From the NCBI RefSeq assembly GCF_900302475.1, contig NZ_OMOQ01000002.1:434001-498000 (forward strand): a stretch of 64,000 nt of DNA, read 5' to 3'. Below are positions 44,540-53,020 of this stretch, in pieces. Each line of letters begins with the position of its first letter. Positions within the stretch are counted from its first letter, which is position 1. The notes under the pieces were generated by a model that was not told the DNA's origin, searched no databases, and saw nothing but the letters and a program-made list of their open reading frames with translations. Made by a program: the position numbers and the translations under genes. This stretch comes from Defluviimonas aquaemixtae (GTDB lineage: Bacteria > Pseudomonadota > Alphaproteobacteria > Rhodobacterales > Rhodobacteraceae).

Positions 44540-44737
44540 ATGGTTCCGTATGGTGTCCAATCGACGCGAAGCGTCTGGACTGAAATGGGAATGGGGTAGG
44601 GTGGACCAAAGGCGGCACCCGAAGCCCCAACCGCCCCCGCGACTGTAAGCGGCGAGCGGCTTTCCAATGGCCACTGGGGCTCAAGCCCCGGGAAGGCGGA
44701 AGGCACGCAGCGACCCGCAAGTCAGGAGACCGGCCAT
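44540..44737 (+). promoter_or_regulatory. Cobalamin (B12) riboswitch 2
   Basis: ~198-nt leader ahead of cbtB-cbtA. Core elements in order: ATGGTTCCGTATGG, AAATGGGAATGGGG, CCAACCGCCCCCGCGACTGTAAG, GGCCACTGGGGC, CCGGGAAGGCGG, and the B12 box CGACCCGCAAGTCAGGAGACC. A short P1 is ATGG (44540-44543) with CCAT (44734-44737), so the exact ends are less certain than in riboswitch 1. It should shut down cobalt import when B12 is plentiful. Confidence 0.9.
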
Positions 44738-44756
44738 GCGGAATGAAACGACAGAC

Positions 44757-44780
44757 GCCGTCGGGTGGACGGCAAGGAGA
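44757..44780 (+). promoter_or_regulatory. Hairpin next to the cbtB ribosome-binding site
   Basis: GCCGTC (44757-44762), loop GGGTG, GACGGC (44768-44773), directly followed by the ribosome site AAGGAGA (44774-44780) and ATG 44786. It lies between the riboswitch and cbtB with no T-run, so it is a candidate translational expression platform. Confidence 0.45.
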
Positions 44781-44785
44781 GACAG

Positions 44786-44956
44786 ATGAACGCAATGACC
44801 CAATCCGCCGCCAAGACGTCCACCGGGCTTCTGTCGGTGATCTTCGTTGCCCTCGTGGGTGCGACGCTTCTCTTCGTCGCGGGCCACGCCCAGTCGGCGG
44901 CGCTGCACGACGCCGCGCACGATATGCGCCACGCGACCGGTTTCCCCTGCCACTGA
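44786..44956 (+). CDS. cbtB: Cobalt transporter subunit CbtB
   Basis: A 56-residue protein: one TM helix (~14-33) then the CbtB signature HDAAHDMRHATGFPCH, rich in His with one Cys, presumably a metal ligand site. The start has an ideal AAGGAGAGACAG. CbtAB proteins are predicted B12-regulated cobalt transporters. It lies 49 bp after riboswitch 2 and 23 bp before cbtA. Confidence 0.9.
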   Translation: MNAMTQSAAKTSTGLLSVIFVALVGATLLFVAGHAQSAALHDAAHDMRHATGFPCH

Positions 44957-44979
44957 GCAGGCGCTGACGGTCTGAACCA

Positions 44980-45699
44980 ATGATCCAGCGCATGCTGGCC
45001 GGCGGGCTTGTCGCCGGCTTTGCGGCAGGCTTGTTCGCAGCCCTGCTGCATTTCGCGTTCATCCAGGAACTTATCCTTGTGGGTGAGCAGTACGAAACCG
45101 GCGCCATCATCCATTTCGCCGAAACCGGCGACAGCACAGCGTCGCACGACCACGCGCCTGGTGAGGACGACGAACATGCGCATGGCGACAGCGGCGCCGA
45201 AGGCTCCGCGTTCGCGCGCAACGCTTTGACGGTGCTGTTCACCGGGCTCATCTATGCGGCCTACGGCCTGATCCTCGTTGCCGGCTTCGCGTTGGCGGAG
45301 CATTTCGGCCGCCGGGTCGAAGCGAGCCACGGCGTGCTCTGGGGTATCGCGGGGTTCGCCTCACTGCAGCTTGCCCCCGCGATGGGACTTCCGCCCGAAC
45401 TGCCCGGTACGATTGCGGCCGAACTCATTCAGCGCCAAGTCTGGTGGCTCGGGACCATTCTGGCGACCGGCGCCGGTCTCGCCTTGCTGGCGTTCGGACG
45501 TGGTCTGCTGCCGGCAGTCATCGCGGGAGCGCTTCTGGCCGCGCCGCACGTGATCGGCGCGCCGCACCCCGATCAGTACTGGGGTGTCGCCCCGCCCGAA
45601 GTGGGAGCAGAGTTCGCGGCGCGTGTCCTGGGTGTCGGTCTTGCCGCTTGGGCCGCGCTCGGCTGGCTCGCGGCAAGACTCTGGTCGGCACAGAGTTAA
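44980..45699 (+). CDS. cbtA: Cobalt transporter subunit CbtA
   Basis: A 239-residue membrane protein with about five TM helices. N-terminal RMLAGGLVAGFAAGLFAALLHFAFIQ is the CbtA start (shown shortened: GLVAGFAAGLFAALLHFAF). A His/Asp-rich loop SHDHAPGEDDEHAHGD (~55-70) is a likely cobalt site. Later motifs: GFASLQLAPAMGLPPELPG and APHVIGAPHPDQYWGVAP. Expected to import Co(II) with CbtB. The ribosome site is weak, so it may be translationally coupled to cbtB. Confidence 0.9.
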   Translation: MIQRMLAGGLVAGFAAGLFAALLHFAFIQELILVGEQYETGAIIHFAETGDSTASHDHAPGEDDEHAHGDSGAEGSAFARNALTVLFTGLIYAAYGLILVAGFALAEHFGRRVEASHGVLWGIAGFASLQLAPAMGLPPELPGTIAAELIQRQVWWLGTILATGAGLALLAFGRGLLPAVIAGALLAAPHVIGAPHPDQYWGVAPPEVGAEFAARVLGVGLAAWAALGWLAARLWSAQS

Positions 45700-45732
45700 G
45701 CGTAAACCTTGACTCCGGCCGCGATGGCCGCG

Positions 45733-45766
45733 AACACGGCCCGGCCAGCGGGCCGCGTTTCATTTC
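45733..45766 (+). terminator. Hairpin between cbtA and cobF
   Basis: AACACGGCCCG (45733-45743), loop GCCAG, CGGGCCGCGTT (45749-45759): 11-bp stem with one mismatch, followed by TCATTTC. It ends only ~10 bp before the cobF start, so it is either a partial terminator after cbtA or a structured leader of cobF. Confidence 0.5.
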
Positions 45767-45776
45767 AGGGTAGCAC

Positions 45777-46529
45777 ATGATCGAACTCGTTCTCGTCGGC
45801 ATCGGAACCGGCAATCCCGACCACCTGACGCGCCAGGCAATCAAAGCGCTGAACGCGGCCGATCTGGTGATGATCCCGCGAAAGGGCCAAAACAAAGCCG
45901 ATCTGGCGGAGCTGCGGCGCGCGATCTGCGCCGAGGTCATAACCAATCCGGCGACACGCCTCGTGGAATTCGACCTGCCCGTGCGTGATCTCGCAACGCC
46001 AGACTACCGGGCGCGCGTGGATGACTGGCACGATGCCATCGCGGCGGTCTGGAAAGAGACTATTCTGGCGGAATTGGGCTCTAAGGGCAGTGCGGCACTT
46101 CTGGTCTGGGGTGATGCGTCGCTCTATGACAGCACGCTCAGGATCGCGGACCGGGTCGCGCGCGTCCTACCGCTGACCGTGCGGGTCATTCCCGGCATCA
46201 CCTCGCTTCAGGCGCTGACGGCGGCACACGCGATGCCGCTGAACGAAATCGGTGCGCCATTCATCGTGACGACCGGCCGGCGATTGCGCGAGGAAGGCTG
46301 GCCGAAGGGCGTGGACACCCTTGCCGTCATGCTCGACGGGGAGTGTTCATTCCAGTCGATCGCGACGGAAGGCGTGACAATCTGGTGGGGCGCCTATGTC
46401 GGGATGGCCGAGGAAATCACGCTGTCCGGGCCTCTCGATAAGACGTCGCAAAGGATCATCGAGACACGAGCCGAGGCGCGCGACCGGCACGGCTGGATCA
46501 TGGACATCTACATTCTGCGCAGGGCCTGA
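45777..46529 (+). CDS. cobF: Precorrin-6A synthase (deacetylating)
   Basis: A 250-residue tetrapyrrole methylase of the CobF branch: LVLVGIGTGNPDHLTRQAIKAL shortened here (loop GIGTGNPDH), VMIPRKGQNKADLAELR, LLVWGDASLYDSTLR, RVIPGITSLQALTAAH, and DGECSFQS near the end. It methylates C1 and removes the acetyl group during ring contraction in the aerobic pathway; CobF has no counterpart in the anaerobic route. It is set apart from the other corrin-ring genes, behind cbtBA and a hairpin. Confidence 0.92.
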   Translation: MIELVLVGIGTGNPDHLTRQAIKALNAADLVMIPRKGQNKADLAELRRAICAEVITNPATRLVEFDLPVRDLATPDYRARVDDWHDAIAAVWKETILAELGSKGSAALLVWGDASLYDSTLRIADRVARVLPLTVRVIPGITSLQALTAAHAMPLNEIGAPFIVTTGRRLREEGWPKGVDTLAVMLDGECSFQSIATEGVTIWWGAYVGMAEEITLSGPLDKTSQRIIETRAEARDRHGWIMDIYILRRA

Positions 46530-46533
46530 GCCG

Positions 46534-47568
46534 TCAAGCGTTGCGGATCGTGTCGCCGAGTTGCAGGACCGGTGTCAGTTCCACGATTTCGCCGCCGATC
46601 AATCCCGATCCCGAGCGCCCGGCGACGATCTGCGCCGCGCGGCGGCCGATCTCGTGACGGCAGGCGTCCATGGTCGCCAGCTTGCGCGGAAGCCCGTCCA
46701 ATAGGTCGACGCCGTTGAACCCCGCAAGCCCAAGCTTGCCGGGCACGTCGATCCCTTTTTCCAGACAGTAGAGCAGCCCGCCTGCCCCGATCATGTCGTT
46801 GGAATAATAAAGGAAATCGAGGTCGGGCGTGCGTGACAGGATTGCCTCCGTCATCTCCCGCCCCTTCAAGAGCGCCGAACCGCCCGAGTAAAACTCCTTG
46901 TCCGCAAGCTCGACGCCGGTTTCGGCGAGCCCCGCCTCGAAACCCTCAAGCCGCTTCCGCGCCCGGTAGTCATGCGGCATCTTCGTGCCGAGAAACCCGA
47001 TCCGGAGATATCCGGCCCGCACGATCGCGCGCGCCATCTCGAGCCCCGCGCGCCTGTGCGAGATGCCGACCACGCTGTCGATCGGCTCACCGTCCACATC
47101 CATGATCTCGACGATCGGGATGCCTGCGTTGCGGAGCATGGCGCTGGCCGCCTCGGTATGCTCCAACCCGGCAACGATAACGCCCGACGGCCGCCATGAC
47201 AGCATCTGGTACAGCACTGCCTCTTCGCGATCGGCCAAGTAGTTTGTGACGCCGAAGACCGGCTGCAGGCCACTGTCCTCGAGTTCTTCCGAGATACCTC
47301 CCAGCACGTCAGGGAAGACGAGGTTCGACAGGGAGGGCACGATCACAGCGACGAGGTTAACGCGCTGCGACGCGAGCGCACCGGCGATCTTGTTGGGCAC
47401 GTAGCCAAGCCGCTTGGCGGCCTCAAGCACGCGCTCGCGCGTCGAATCCGAGACGTCGCCCCGGTTTCGAAGCACGCGGCTGACAGTCATTTCCGATACG
47501 CCGGAGGCTTCGGAGACATCGCGAAGCGTCAATGCGCGGCGGGATTCGGGCTGTCCGCTACGGCTCAC
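46534..47568 (-). CDS. LacI-family transcriptional regulator (GntR-repressor subgroup)
   Basis: A ~344-residue LacI protein. HTH at ~14-35 (TLRDVSEASGVSEMTVSRVL), hinge ending NKIAGALASQR, then a periplasmic-binding-protein-like sensor with VIVPSLSNLVFPDVLGGI shortened here and DMIGAGGLLYCLEKGIDVPGKL. It resembles gluconate-type repressors (GntR of E. coli), but no sugar-acid genes are adjacent, so the regulon is unknown. GTG 47568 is preferred: GGGGAAGACCAA precedes it, and a TTGGAC/16/GCTAAT promoter-like pair overlaps the alternative ATG 47613. Converges on cobF with a 4-bp gap. Confidence 0.82.
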   Translation of the reverse strand: MSRSGQPESRRALTLRDVSEASGVSEMTVSRVLRNRGDVSDSTRERVLEAAKRLGYVPNKIAGALASQRVNLVAVIVPSLSNLVFPDVLGGISEELEDSGLQPVFGVTNYLADREEAVLYQMLSWRPSGVIVAGLEHTEAASAMLRNAGIPIVEIMDVDGEPIDSVVGISHRRAGLEMARAIVRAGYLRIGFLGTKMPHDYRARKRLEGFEAGLAETGVELADKEFYSGGSALLKGREMTEAILSRTPDLDFLYYSNDMIGAGGLLYCLEKGIDVPGKLGLAGFNGVDLLDGLPRKLATMDACRHEIGRRAAQIVAGRSGSGLIGGEIVELTPVLQLGDTIRNA

Positions 47569-47735
47569 TTGGTCTTCCCCGGGGCTGTGGTCTTTCGCCC
47601 TGATTAGCGCCATTGGTCGGGCTTGTCCAAGCAAAGACGCCGGGGTGATTGCGCTGCGGATTGGCGACCGGTAAATCCAATGCGGCGCCCGCGAGGCTTG
47701 CAACCGTAACCGTTTGACGCGAGAACGTCGGCAGC

Positions 47736-47811
47736 GGCCCCGTAGCTCAGGGGATAGAGCAACCGCCTCCTAAGCGGTAGGTCATAGGTTCGAATCCTAT
47801 CGGGGCCGCCA
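47736..47811 (+). tRNA. tRNA-Arg (anticodon CCT)
   Basis: 76 nt including encoded CCA. Acceptor stem GGCCCCG (47736-47742) pairs with CGGGGCC (47801-47807), discriminator G, CCA. D-arm GCTC-AGGGGATA-GAGC, anticodon arm ACCGC-CTCCTAA-GCGGT with anticodon CCT at 47769-47771, T-arm ATAGG-TTCGAAT-CCTAT. Reads the rare codon AGG. No terminator hairpin follows, and a VOC gene starts 57 bp downstream. Confidence 0.97.
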
Positions 47812-47868
47812 GCCGTCCTTTTGTACGCCGCCGGAAAGCTGTTACTCTCGGCCCAAGCGGAGGTGGCC

Positions 47869-48459
47869 ATGCGGAAAATCCAGGCTCAGGGCGTCCATCA
47901 CATCACGCTCGTCGGGGCGGACCGTCAGACATCGATTGATTTCTGGGAGGGACTGTTGGGAATGCCCTTCATTTTCGATCAGCCCAATCTCGATAATCCG
48001 GGCGAGGGACATCTTTACTTCGATCCAGGCGACGGGCGCCTTATCACAATTTTCACGAACGAGGATCGTGTTCCGGACCCTGCGCGCAAACACCCCACGC
48101 CGGGGGACGTCCATCACATCGCCTTCGCGGTCTCGCATGCGAGCTTTGCGCAGGTTGCGCAGCGCCTCGACGACCGCGGCATCGCGCATTCCGGCGCGAA
48201 GGACCGAGGCTTTATGGATTCGATCTATTTCCGCGATCCAATGGGCCTTCTCATCGAGCTCGCCAGCTACCGGTTCGAGCCGCCCAGCGGCCATTCCCAT
48301 GCCGAAGTCTTGCACGAGGCGCACCTGATCCGCACCGCGTGTGGCGACGCGAACATCACCGAGTTGCATCTGGCCGATGCGATCGAAGCGCTGGTCGAGC
48401 GCAGCCAGCGCTCGCTGTCGGAGGACCGCAATCCGAAAGATCCCTATTCGCGAGACTGA
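47869..48459 (+). CDS. VOC (glyoxalase/dioxygenase) family protein
   Basis: A 196-residue vicinal-oxygen-chelate protein with two beta-alpha-beta-beta-beta modules: GVHHITLVGADRQTSIDFWE (8-27) and DVHHIAFAVSHASFAQVAQRL. Candidate metal ligands are the His of each HHI motif and Glu in DPMGLLIELASY. Relatives are annotated as ring-cleaving dioxygenases or glyoxalase-like, but substrate is not predictable. GGAGGTGGCC precedes ATG 47869; an in-frame TTG at 47821 is less likely. It may be co-transcribed with the tRNA. Converges on ppc. Confidence 0.75.
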   Translation: MRKIQAQGVHHITLVGADRQTSIDFWEGLLGMPFIFDQPNLDNPGEGHLYFDPGDGRLITIFTNEDRVPDPARKHPTPGDVHHIAFAVSHASFAQVAQRLDDRGIAHSGAKDRGFMDSIYFRDPMGLLIELASYRFEPPSGHSHAEVLHEAHLIRTACGDANITELHLADAIEALVERSQRSLSEDRNPKDPYSRD

Positions 48460-48472
48460 CCTGCGTTCCGCG

Positions 48473-51142
48473 CTAGCCGGTCCAGCCGAGTCCGGCCGCG
48501 ATGCAGTTCATCGACTGCATCAGCGGGACCGAGATCTTGGCGGTCCGGCCCTCGCGCCGGTTGCGCAAGAGTTCGACCTGCAATCGGTTAATCTGGTCGA
48601 GTTGTCCGCGCACCCGCTCGAACCGGGCGCGCATCTTCGGGAACCGTGCGCCGATTTCGGCGCCCCCGTTTAGGAGCCGGACAGCTTCCGCCGAGCGCCG
48701 GAACTCAGTCTCGATCGCGGCGAAGACGCGCTCGCCCGTCTCTGCGTCTTTCACCAGCGACGCGTAACGCCGCGCAATTCCCATGTCCGACTGGAACAGC
48801 CCCTTTTCGACCTCGTCGACGATGAGTCGGAAGAGCCGGTGCTGCGCCACGATCTCTTCCAGAAGCGCATCGCCCCGCGCGCCGCGGAACCGGCGGAACG
48901 ACTCGATTGCCGAGCCGAAACCGTACCAGCCGGTGATAAGATGTCGGTTCTGCGACCACGCGAAGACCCAAGGGATGGCACGCAGATCGGCCAGGCTTTG
49001 GGCCCCAAACCGCCGTGCGGGCCGCGAGCCCATCTTGAGGAGTGCAAGCTCTTCGACCGGGCTGGCCTGCTGGAAGTAGTCGAGAAAGCCCGGCATGCGC
49101 AGAAGGTTGCCATAGCTCGTCTGGGAAATGCCGGACAACGCCTCGAGCGCATTGTCATGCTCCGGGTTGACCACGATCTCGTCGCGATTCAGCGAGTGGT
49201 CGAGCACCGAAGAGGCCAAAAGCTCCAGATGGTTAACCGCCGTTCCCCGGTTGGCGTAGTTCGACGAGACGACTTCGCCCTGCTCGGTCAGCCTCAGCCG
49301 GCCGTCGATGGTTCCCGCCGGCTGCGCCGAGATCGCCCGGCCCGTCGGCGCTCCGCCGCGACTGACCGATCCGCCGCGGCCATGAAAAAAGACCGGGCTC
49401 ATTCCATGACCCGCGATCGCTCGCGCGATCTTCCGCTGGGCCTTGTGAAGCTCCCAGGTCGAGCAGACGAATCCGCCGTCCTTGTTGCTGTCGGAATAGC
49501 CGACCATCACTTCGAGCTGCCCCGCGAGATTGCCCAGGCTGCGCTTGGCGAGCGGAACCGACAGGAGTTCGTCCAGGATCACCGGCGCCGCCTGCAGATC
49601 ACCAATCGTCTCAAAGAGGGGCACGACCCGCAGGTCGAGCTTCTCGGCCCCGAAACCTGCATAACGCGCAAGCAGGAAGACGCCGAGCAGATCGTCGCTC
49701 GATCTGGTCATCGATAGGACGAAGGGGCCGATCGCCTCCGGGTCCGGACCGCTCTGCGCGGTCTTCATCAGGGCCAACAGGGCAAGGATCTCGCACGTCT
49801 GCTCGCTCAGCGTCGAGAGCTCGGGCACGATCAACTCCGCCCACGCCAGTTCTTGCCGGATACGGGCCGACCATTCGGGGGAGCCGTAGGACGGGACGGG
49901 TTCGCCTCTGGCCTTGCTCCAGATCTCGGCGATGGCCGCGGTCGTGACCGTCGAATTCTGGCGCACGTCGAGTGTGACCGTTCGGAAGCCGAAGACCTTG
50001 GCCTGCCAGCGGATCGGCCGCACGAAGCGTTCCGACAGGCGGTCCGCGCCGATTCCGTTTAGCACCTGTTCGACGCGGAGGAGATCGGTCACGAAATCGT
50101 CGACATGCCGGTACCTCCCGCCGCTTTCTTCGGCTGTGGCGGCGATCCGCAGGCTGATCGCCGTGAGGGCCTGGCGGAACCTTTCTCCGGGGTTGCGTCG
50201 CTTGAGATCGTCGGACTCCTTGGCTGACGACACGATCGCGTCAAGCGTGCCGGATTGCTCCGGGCTTAGTTCAGCGATGGAGGAGCTGATGCTGACCCGG
50301 GCGGCGGCCAACGCGAGCGACTCCTGGTAGCAGGCAAGGATCGCACCGCGTGACCGGCAAAGGGCATCCCGTGTCACTTCAACGTTGACGTTCGGGTTTC
50401 CGTCGCGATCCCCGCCGATCCAGGAATGGAACTTGACGCACGGCCGCGCGGACTCGATTGTGCCGAAGCGCGCCGTCACGGCGGCCTCGAACCGCTCGAA
50501 AAGCTGCGGCACTGCGTCATAGATACTGTCGCGGAAAAACTGCAGGCCCCACTCGATCTCCGCCGTAAGGTCGGGGCGCTCCATCCTGAGTTCACCGGTG
50601 AGCCACAGCAGATCGATCTCGCTTTCGATGTCGCGGAGCAGGTTCTCGGCTTCGCGCGGCGTCCAGCGCTGCGTCTCAAGCGCGACGAGCGCGCGATAGA
50701 TGCGGCGGTGGATTTCGAGAACCGTGGTGCGCTTGGCTTCGGTAGGATGCGCGGTAAGCGTCGGCCCCACCGACAGCCTGTCGGCGAACGCCCGGAACCC
50801 GGCCGCGCTCTGGCCGGGCTCCAATCGTGAGAGGACTTGGGCGAAACTTCCCGCCACCGCGTCGGGACCGGCGCTGGTTTCAAGCTGCCGCCGGCCGCGC
50901 ATCGCGGCGTTTTCTTCGATGATCTTCAGAATCTGGAACCAGATGTTGGCAGCCTGAAGATGCGGGATAGCCGCGTCGCCCGTGGGCAGATCAGCTTCTT
51001 TCGCGTCGAGGAACGCCAGAACCTGCGGCGCGCGCCGGCTGATGACGTTGCGCCACAGGCGCATCAGATCGCGGCGCAACTCGTCGGCGTAGGGCGAATC
51101 CGCCGTCTCGGTGCCGTCGAGTGCCTGAACCGCGAGTCCCAT
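48473..51142 (-). CDS. ppc: Phosphoenolpyruvate carboxylase
   Basis: An 889-residue PEPC. Catalytic motifs: TAHPTEAKRTTVLEIHRRIY (~128-147), the arginine-containing WIGGDRDGNPNV, GYSDSNKDGGF (usual GYSDSGKDAG), and FHGRGGSVSRGGAPTGRAI. The C-terminus reads IAAGLGWTG, where most PEPCs end in NTG with Asn two before the end. It fixes bicarbonate on PEP to give oxaloacetate in the serine cycle. Its start is 4 bp after the hprA stop; a longer frame to 51181 overlaps hprA and is rejected. Last gene of sgaA-mtkA-mtkB-hprA-ppc. Confidence 0.92.
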   Translation of the reverse strand: MGLAVQALDGTETADSPYADELRRDLMRLWRNVISRRAPQVLAFLDAKEADLPTGDAAIPHLQAANIWFQILKIIEENAAMRGRRQLETSAGPDAVAGSFAQVLSRLEPGQSAAGFRAFADRLSVGPTLTAHPTEAKRTTVLEIHRRIYRALVALETQRWTPREAENLLRDIESEIDLLWLTGELRMERPDLTAEIEWGLQFFRDSIYDAVPQLFERFEAAVTARFGTIESARPCVKFHSWIGGDRDGNPNVNVEVTRDALCRSRGAILACYQESLALAAARVSISSSIAELSPEQSGTLDAIVSSAKESDDLKRRNPGERFRQALTAISLRIAATAEESGGRYRHVDDFVTDLLRVEQVLNGIGADRLSERFVRPIRWQAKVFGFRTVTLDVRQNSTVTTAAIAEIWSKARGEPVPSYGSPEWSARIRQELAWAELIVPELSTLSEQTCEILALLALMKTAQSGPDPEAIGPFVLSMTRSSDDLLGVFLLARYAGFGAEKLDLRVVPLFETIGDLQAAPVILDELLSVPLAKRSLGNLAGQLEVMVGYSDSNKDGGFVCSTWELHKAQRKIARAIAGHGMSPVFFHGRGGSVSRGGAPTGRAISAQPAGTIDGRLRLTEQGEVVSSNYANRGTAVNHLELLASSVLDHSLNRDEIVVNPEHDNALEALSGISQTSYGNLLRMPGFLDYFQQASPVEELALLKMGSRPARRFGAQSLADLRAIPWVFAWSQNRHLITGWYGFGSAIESFRRFRGARGDALLEEIVAQHRLFRLIVDEVEKGLFQSDMGIARRYASLVKDAETGERVFAAIETEFRRSAEAVRLLNGGAEIGARFPKMRARFERVRGQLDQINRLQVELLRNRREGRTAKISVPLMQSMNCIAAGLGWTG

Positions 51143-51146
51143 GACC

Positions 51147-52118
51147 TCACGCCACCTTGTCGCGCGGATCGCGCCCCGCAAAGAAGTCCTGCAGATTCTC
51201 GAAGACGCGGAAGCCCATTGCCTCGCGGGTTTCGCGCGTGGCCGATCCGAGATGCGGCAGCATCACCAAGTTATCTGCGCCGAGCAGTTCCGGCGGGATC
51301 GCCGGCTCGCGTTCGAACACGTCGAGACCGGCGCCACCAATCGTGCCGAACCACAGCGCCTGCGCCAGCGCGTATTCATCCACTACCTCGCCGCGCGCGG
51401 TGTTGATCAGGAAGGCCGACGGCTTCATCAGGTCGAGCCGGCGCGCATCGATCAGATGCCGATTGGCGGAACCGCCGGGGCAATGGAGCGAGACGAAATC
51501 GCAGCGCGGAAGCAGGTCTTCGACCGTCGGCACCTGCTCCGCGTCGTAGCGGGCGAGAATTTCCGACGCGACGGCAGACCGGTTCTGGACGAGGATCTTC
51601 ATTCCGAACCCGTGATGGGCGCGCTGCGCCATCGCCTGGCCGATCCGTCCGAAGCCGATGATGCCGAGCGTCGCGCCCGACACCTTGCTGCCGATCAGAT
51701 GCGTCGGCCGCCAGCCGGTCCAGCGCCCCTCGCGCAACTCGCGCTCGCCTTCGCCCGCCCGCCGCGCGGCCATCAGCATCAGCGTCATGGCGATGTCGGC
51801 GGTGCATTCAGACAGGACGTCGGGCGTGTTGGTCACCGCGATGCCGCGCGACTTCGCCGCAGCTGTGTCGATATGGGCGAAGCCTACGCCGTAATTCGCG
51901 AGGATCTTCGTCCGCGCCTCCGGCAGGTCGAAGACCTGCGCCGGAAGCTTGTCCGTCACGGTGGGCAGCACCGCGTCGTAGTTCGCCAAGGCCGCGCGCA
52001 GATCGGCCAGACCCAGGGGCCGGTCGTCGCGATTGAGCGTGAGCTCGAACGCCTCCGCCATCTTGGCCTCGACCGCCTTGGGCCAGGCCCGCGTGACAAG
52101 CACCCTGGGTTTCGCCAT
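51147..52118 (-). CDS. hprA: D-glycerate dehydrogenase / hydroxypyruvate reductase
   Basis: A 323-residue D-2-hydroxyacid dehydrogenase. NAD-binding GIIGFGRIGQAMAQRA (~155), catalytic Arg in NTARGEVVDEYAL, Glu in DVFEREP and His in LPHLGSATRETREA. NADH/NADPH-dependent reduction of hydroxypyruvate to glycerate follows SgaA in the serine cycle. The start follows GAGGGAGGCGAGA; a GTG-side extension of five codons is less likely. Operon position between mtkB and ppc supports the serine-cycle role over a generic 2-ketoacid reductase. Confidence 0.88.
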   Translation of the reverse strand: MAKPRVLVTRAWPKAVEAKMAEAFELTLNRDDRPLGLADLRAALANYDAVLPTVTDKLPAQVFDLPEARTKILANYGVGFAHIDTAAAKSRGIAVTNTPDVLSECTADIAMTLMLMAARRAGEGERELREGRWTGWRPTHLIGSKVSGATLGIIGFGRIGQAMAQRAHHGFGMKILVQNRSAVASEILARYDAEQVPTVEDLLPRCDFVSLHCPGGSANRHLIDARRLDLMKPSAFLINTARGEVVDEYALAQALWFGTIGGAGLDVFEREPAIPPELLGADNLVMLPHLGSATRETREAMGFRVFENLQDFFAGRDPRDKVA

Positions 52119-52129
52119 TCTCGCCTCCC

Positions 52130-53020
52130 TCAAGCGGCTTTCTTCATCACCCGCGCGACGGTCTCGCCGATCGCCGAGGGGTGTTCGGCCACGGTGACGC
52201 CTGCCGCCGACAGGATCTCCACCTTCTCGCTCGCGCTTTCGCCGAAGGCCGAGATGATCGCGCCGGCATGGCCCATCGTGCGGCCCTTGGGCGCGGTCAG
52301 ACCCGCGATGTAGGCGATGACGGGCTTCGTCATGTGGTTCTGGATGAATTCGGCCGCCTCGGCTTCCTGCGGGCCGCCGATCTCGCCGATCATGCAGACG
52401 ACATGGGTGTCGGGATCGGATTCGAACCGCTCGAGGATGTCGCGAAACGAGGACCCGTTGATCGGGTCGCCGCCGATCCCGACCGAGGTCGAGACGCCGA
52501 TGCCGCGATCCTTCAGCTGCTGCGCCGCCTCGTAGCCAAGCGTGCCCGACCGGCCGACGATGCCCACGTTGCCCGGCAGGTAGATGTGGCCCGGCATGAT
52601 GCCGAGAAGCGCCTTGCCCGGGCTGATCGTCCCGGCGCAGTTCGGACCCGTGAGCGCCATCCGGCGGTCCTTCGGATAGCGGAACATGTAGCGCTTCACG
52701 CGGATCATGTCCTGCGCCGGGATGCCGTCGGTCACGCAGACGCAGTAGCGGATGCCGCCGTCGGCCGCTTCCATGATCGAATCCGCGGCGAAGGGCGGCG
52801 GCACGATGACGAGCGACGCATCCGCGCCGGTCGCGGCGACGGCTTCCTTCACCGTGTTGAAGACCGGCACGCCGTGGACGCTCTCGCCAGCCTTACCGGG
52901 CACGACGCCGCCGACGACATTGGTGCCGTATTCGATCATTTCCTTGGTGTGGAACTGCGCGATCCGCCCGGTGATGCCCTGGACGATGACGCGGCTGTTT
53001 CGGTCGAGAAGGATGCTCAT
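52130..53020 (-). CDS. mtkB: Malate-CoA ligase subunit alpha (MtkB)
   Basis: A 296-residue SucD-like subunit: N-terminal SILLDRNSRVIVQGITGRIAQFHTKEM shortened in family alignments to QGITGR, then GPNCAGTISPGKALLGIMPG, VGIVGRSGTLGYEA, GIGGDPINGSSFRDIL, and the phosphohistidine site GHAGAIISAFG. Close in context to MtkB of Methylobacterium, it ligates malate and CoA with ATP to malyl-CoA. The succinate enzyme SucD is the alternative; the serine-cycle neighbours decide. ATG 53020 shares a base with the mtkA stop (TGATG). Confidence 0.87.
   Translation of the reverse strand: MSILLDRNSRVIVQGITGRIAQFHTKEMIEYGTNVVGGVVPGKAGESVHGVPVFNTVKEAVAATGADASLVIVPPPFAADSIMEAADGGIRYCVCVTDGIPAQDMIRVKRYMFRYPKDRRMALTGPNCAGTISPGKALLGIMPGHIYLPGNVGIVGRSGTLGYEAAQQLKDRGIGVSTSVGIGGDPINGSSFRDILERFESDPDTHVVCMIGEIGGPQEAEAAEFIQNHMTKPVIAYIAGLTAPKGRTMGHAGAIISAFGESASEKVEILSAAGVTVAEHPSAIGETVARVMKKAA

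Noticed and set aside
47736..47811. tRNA-Arg as integration site of a genomic island
   Set aside because: No integrase, no partial tRNA repeat and no composition change seen on either side.
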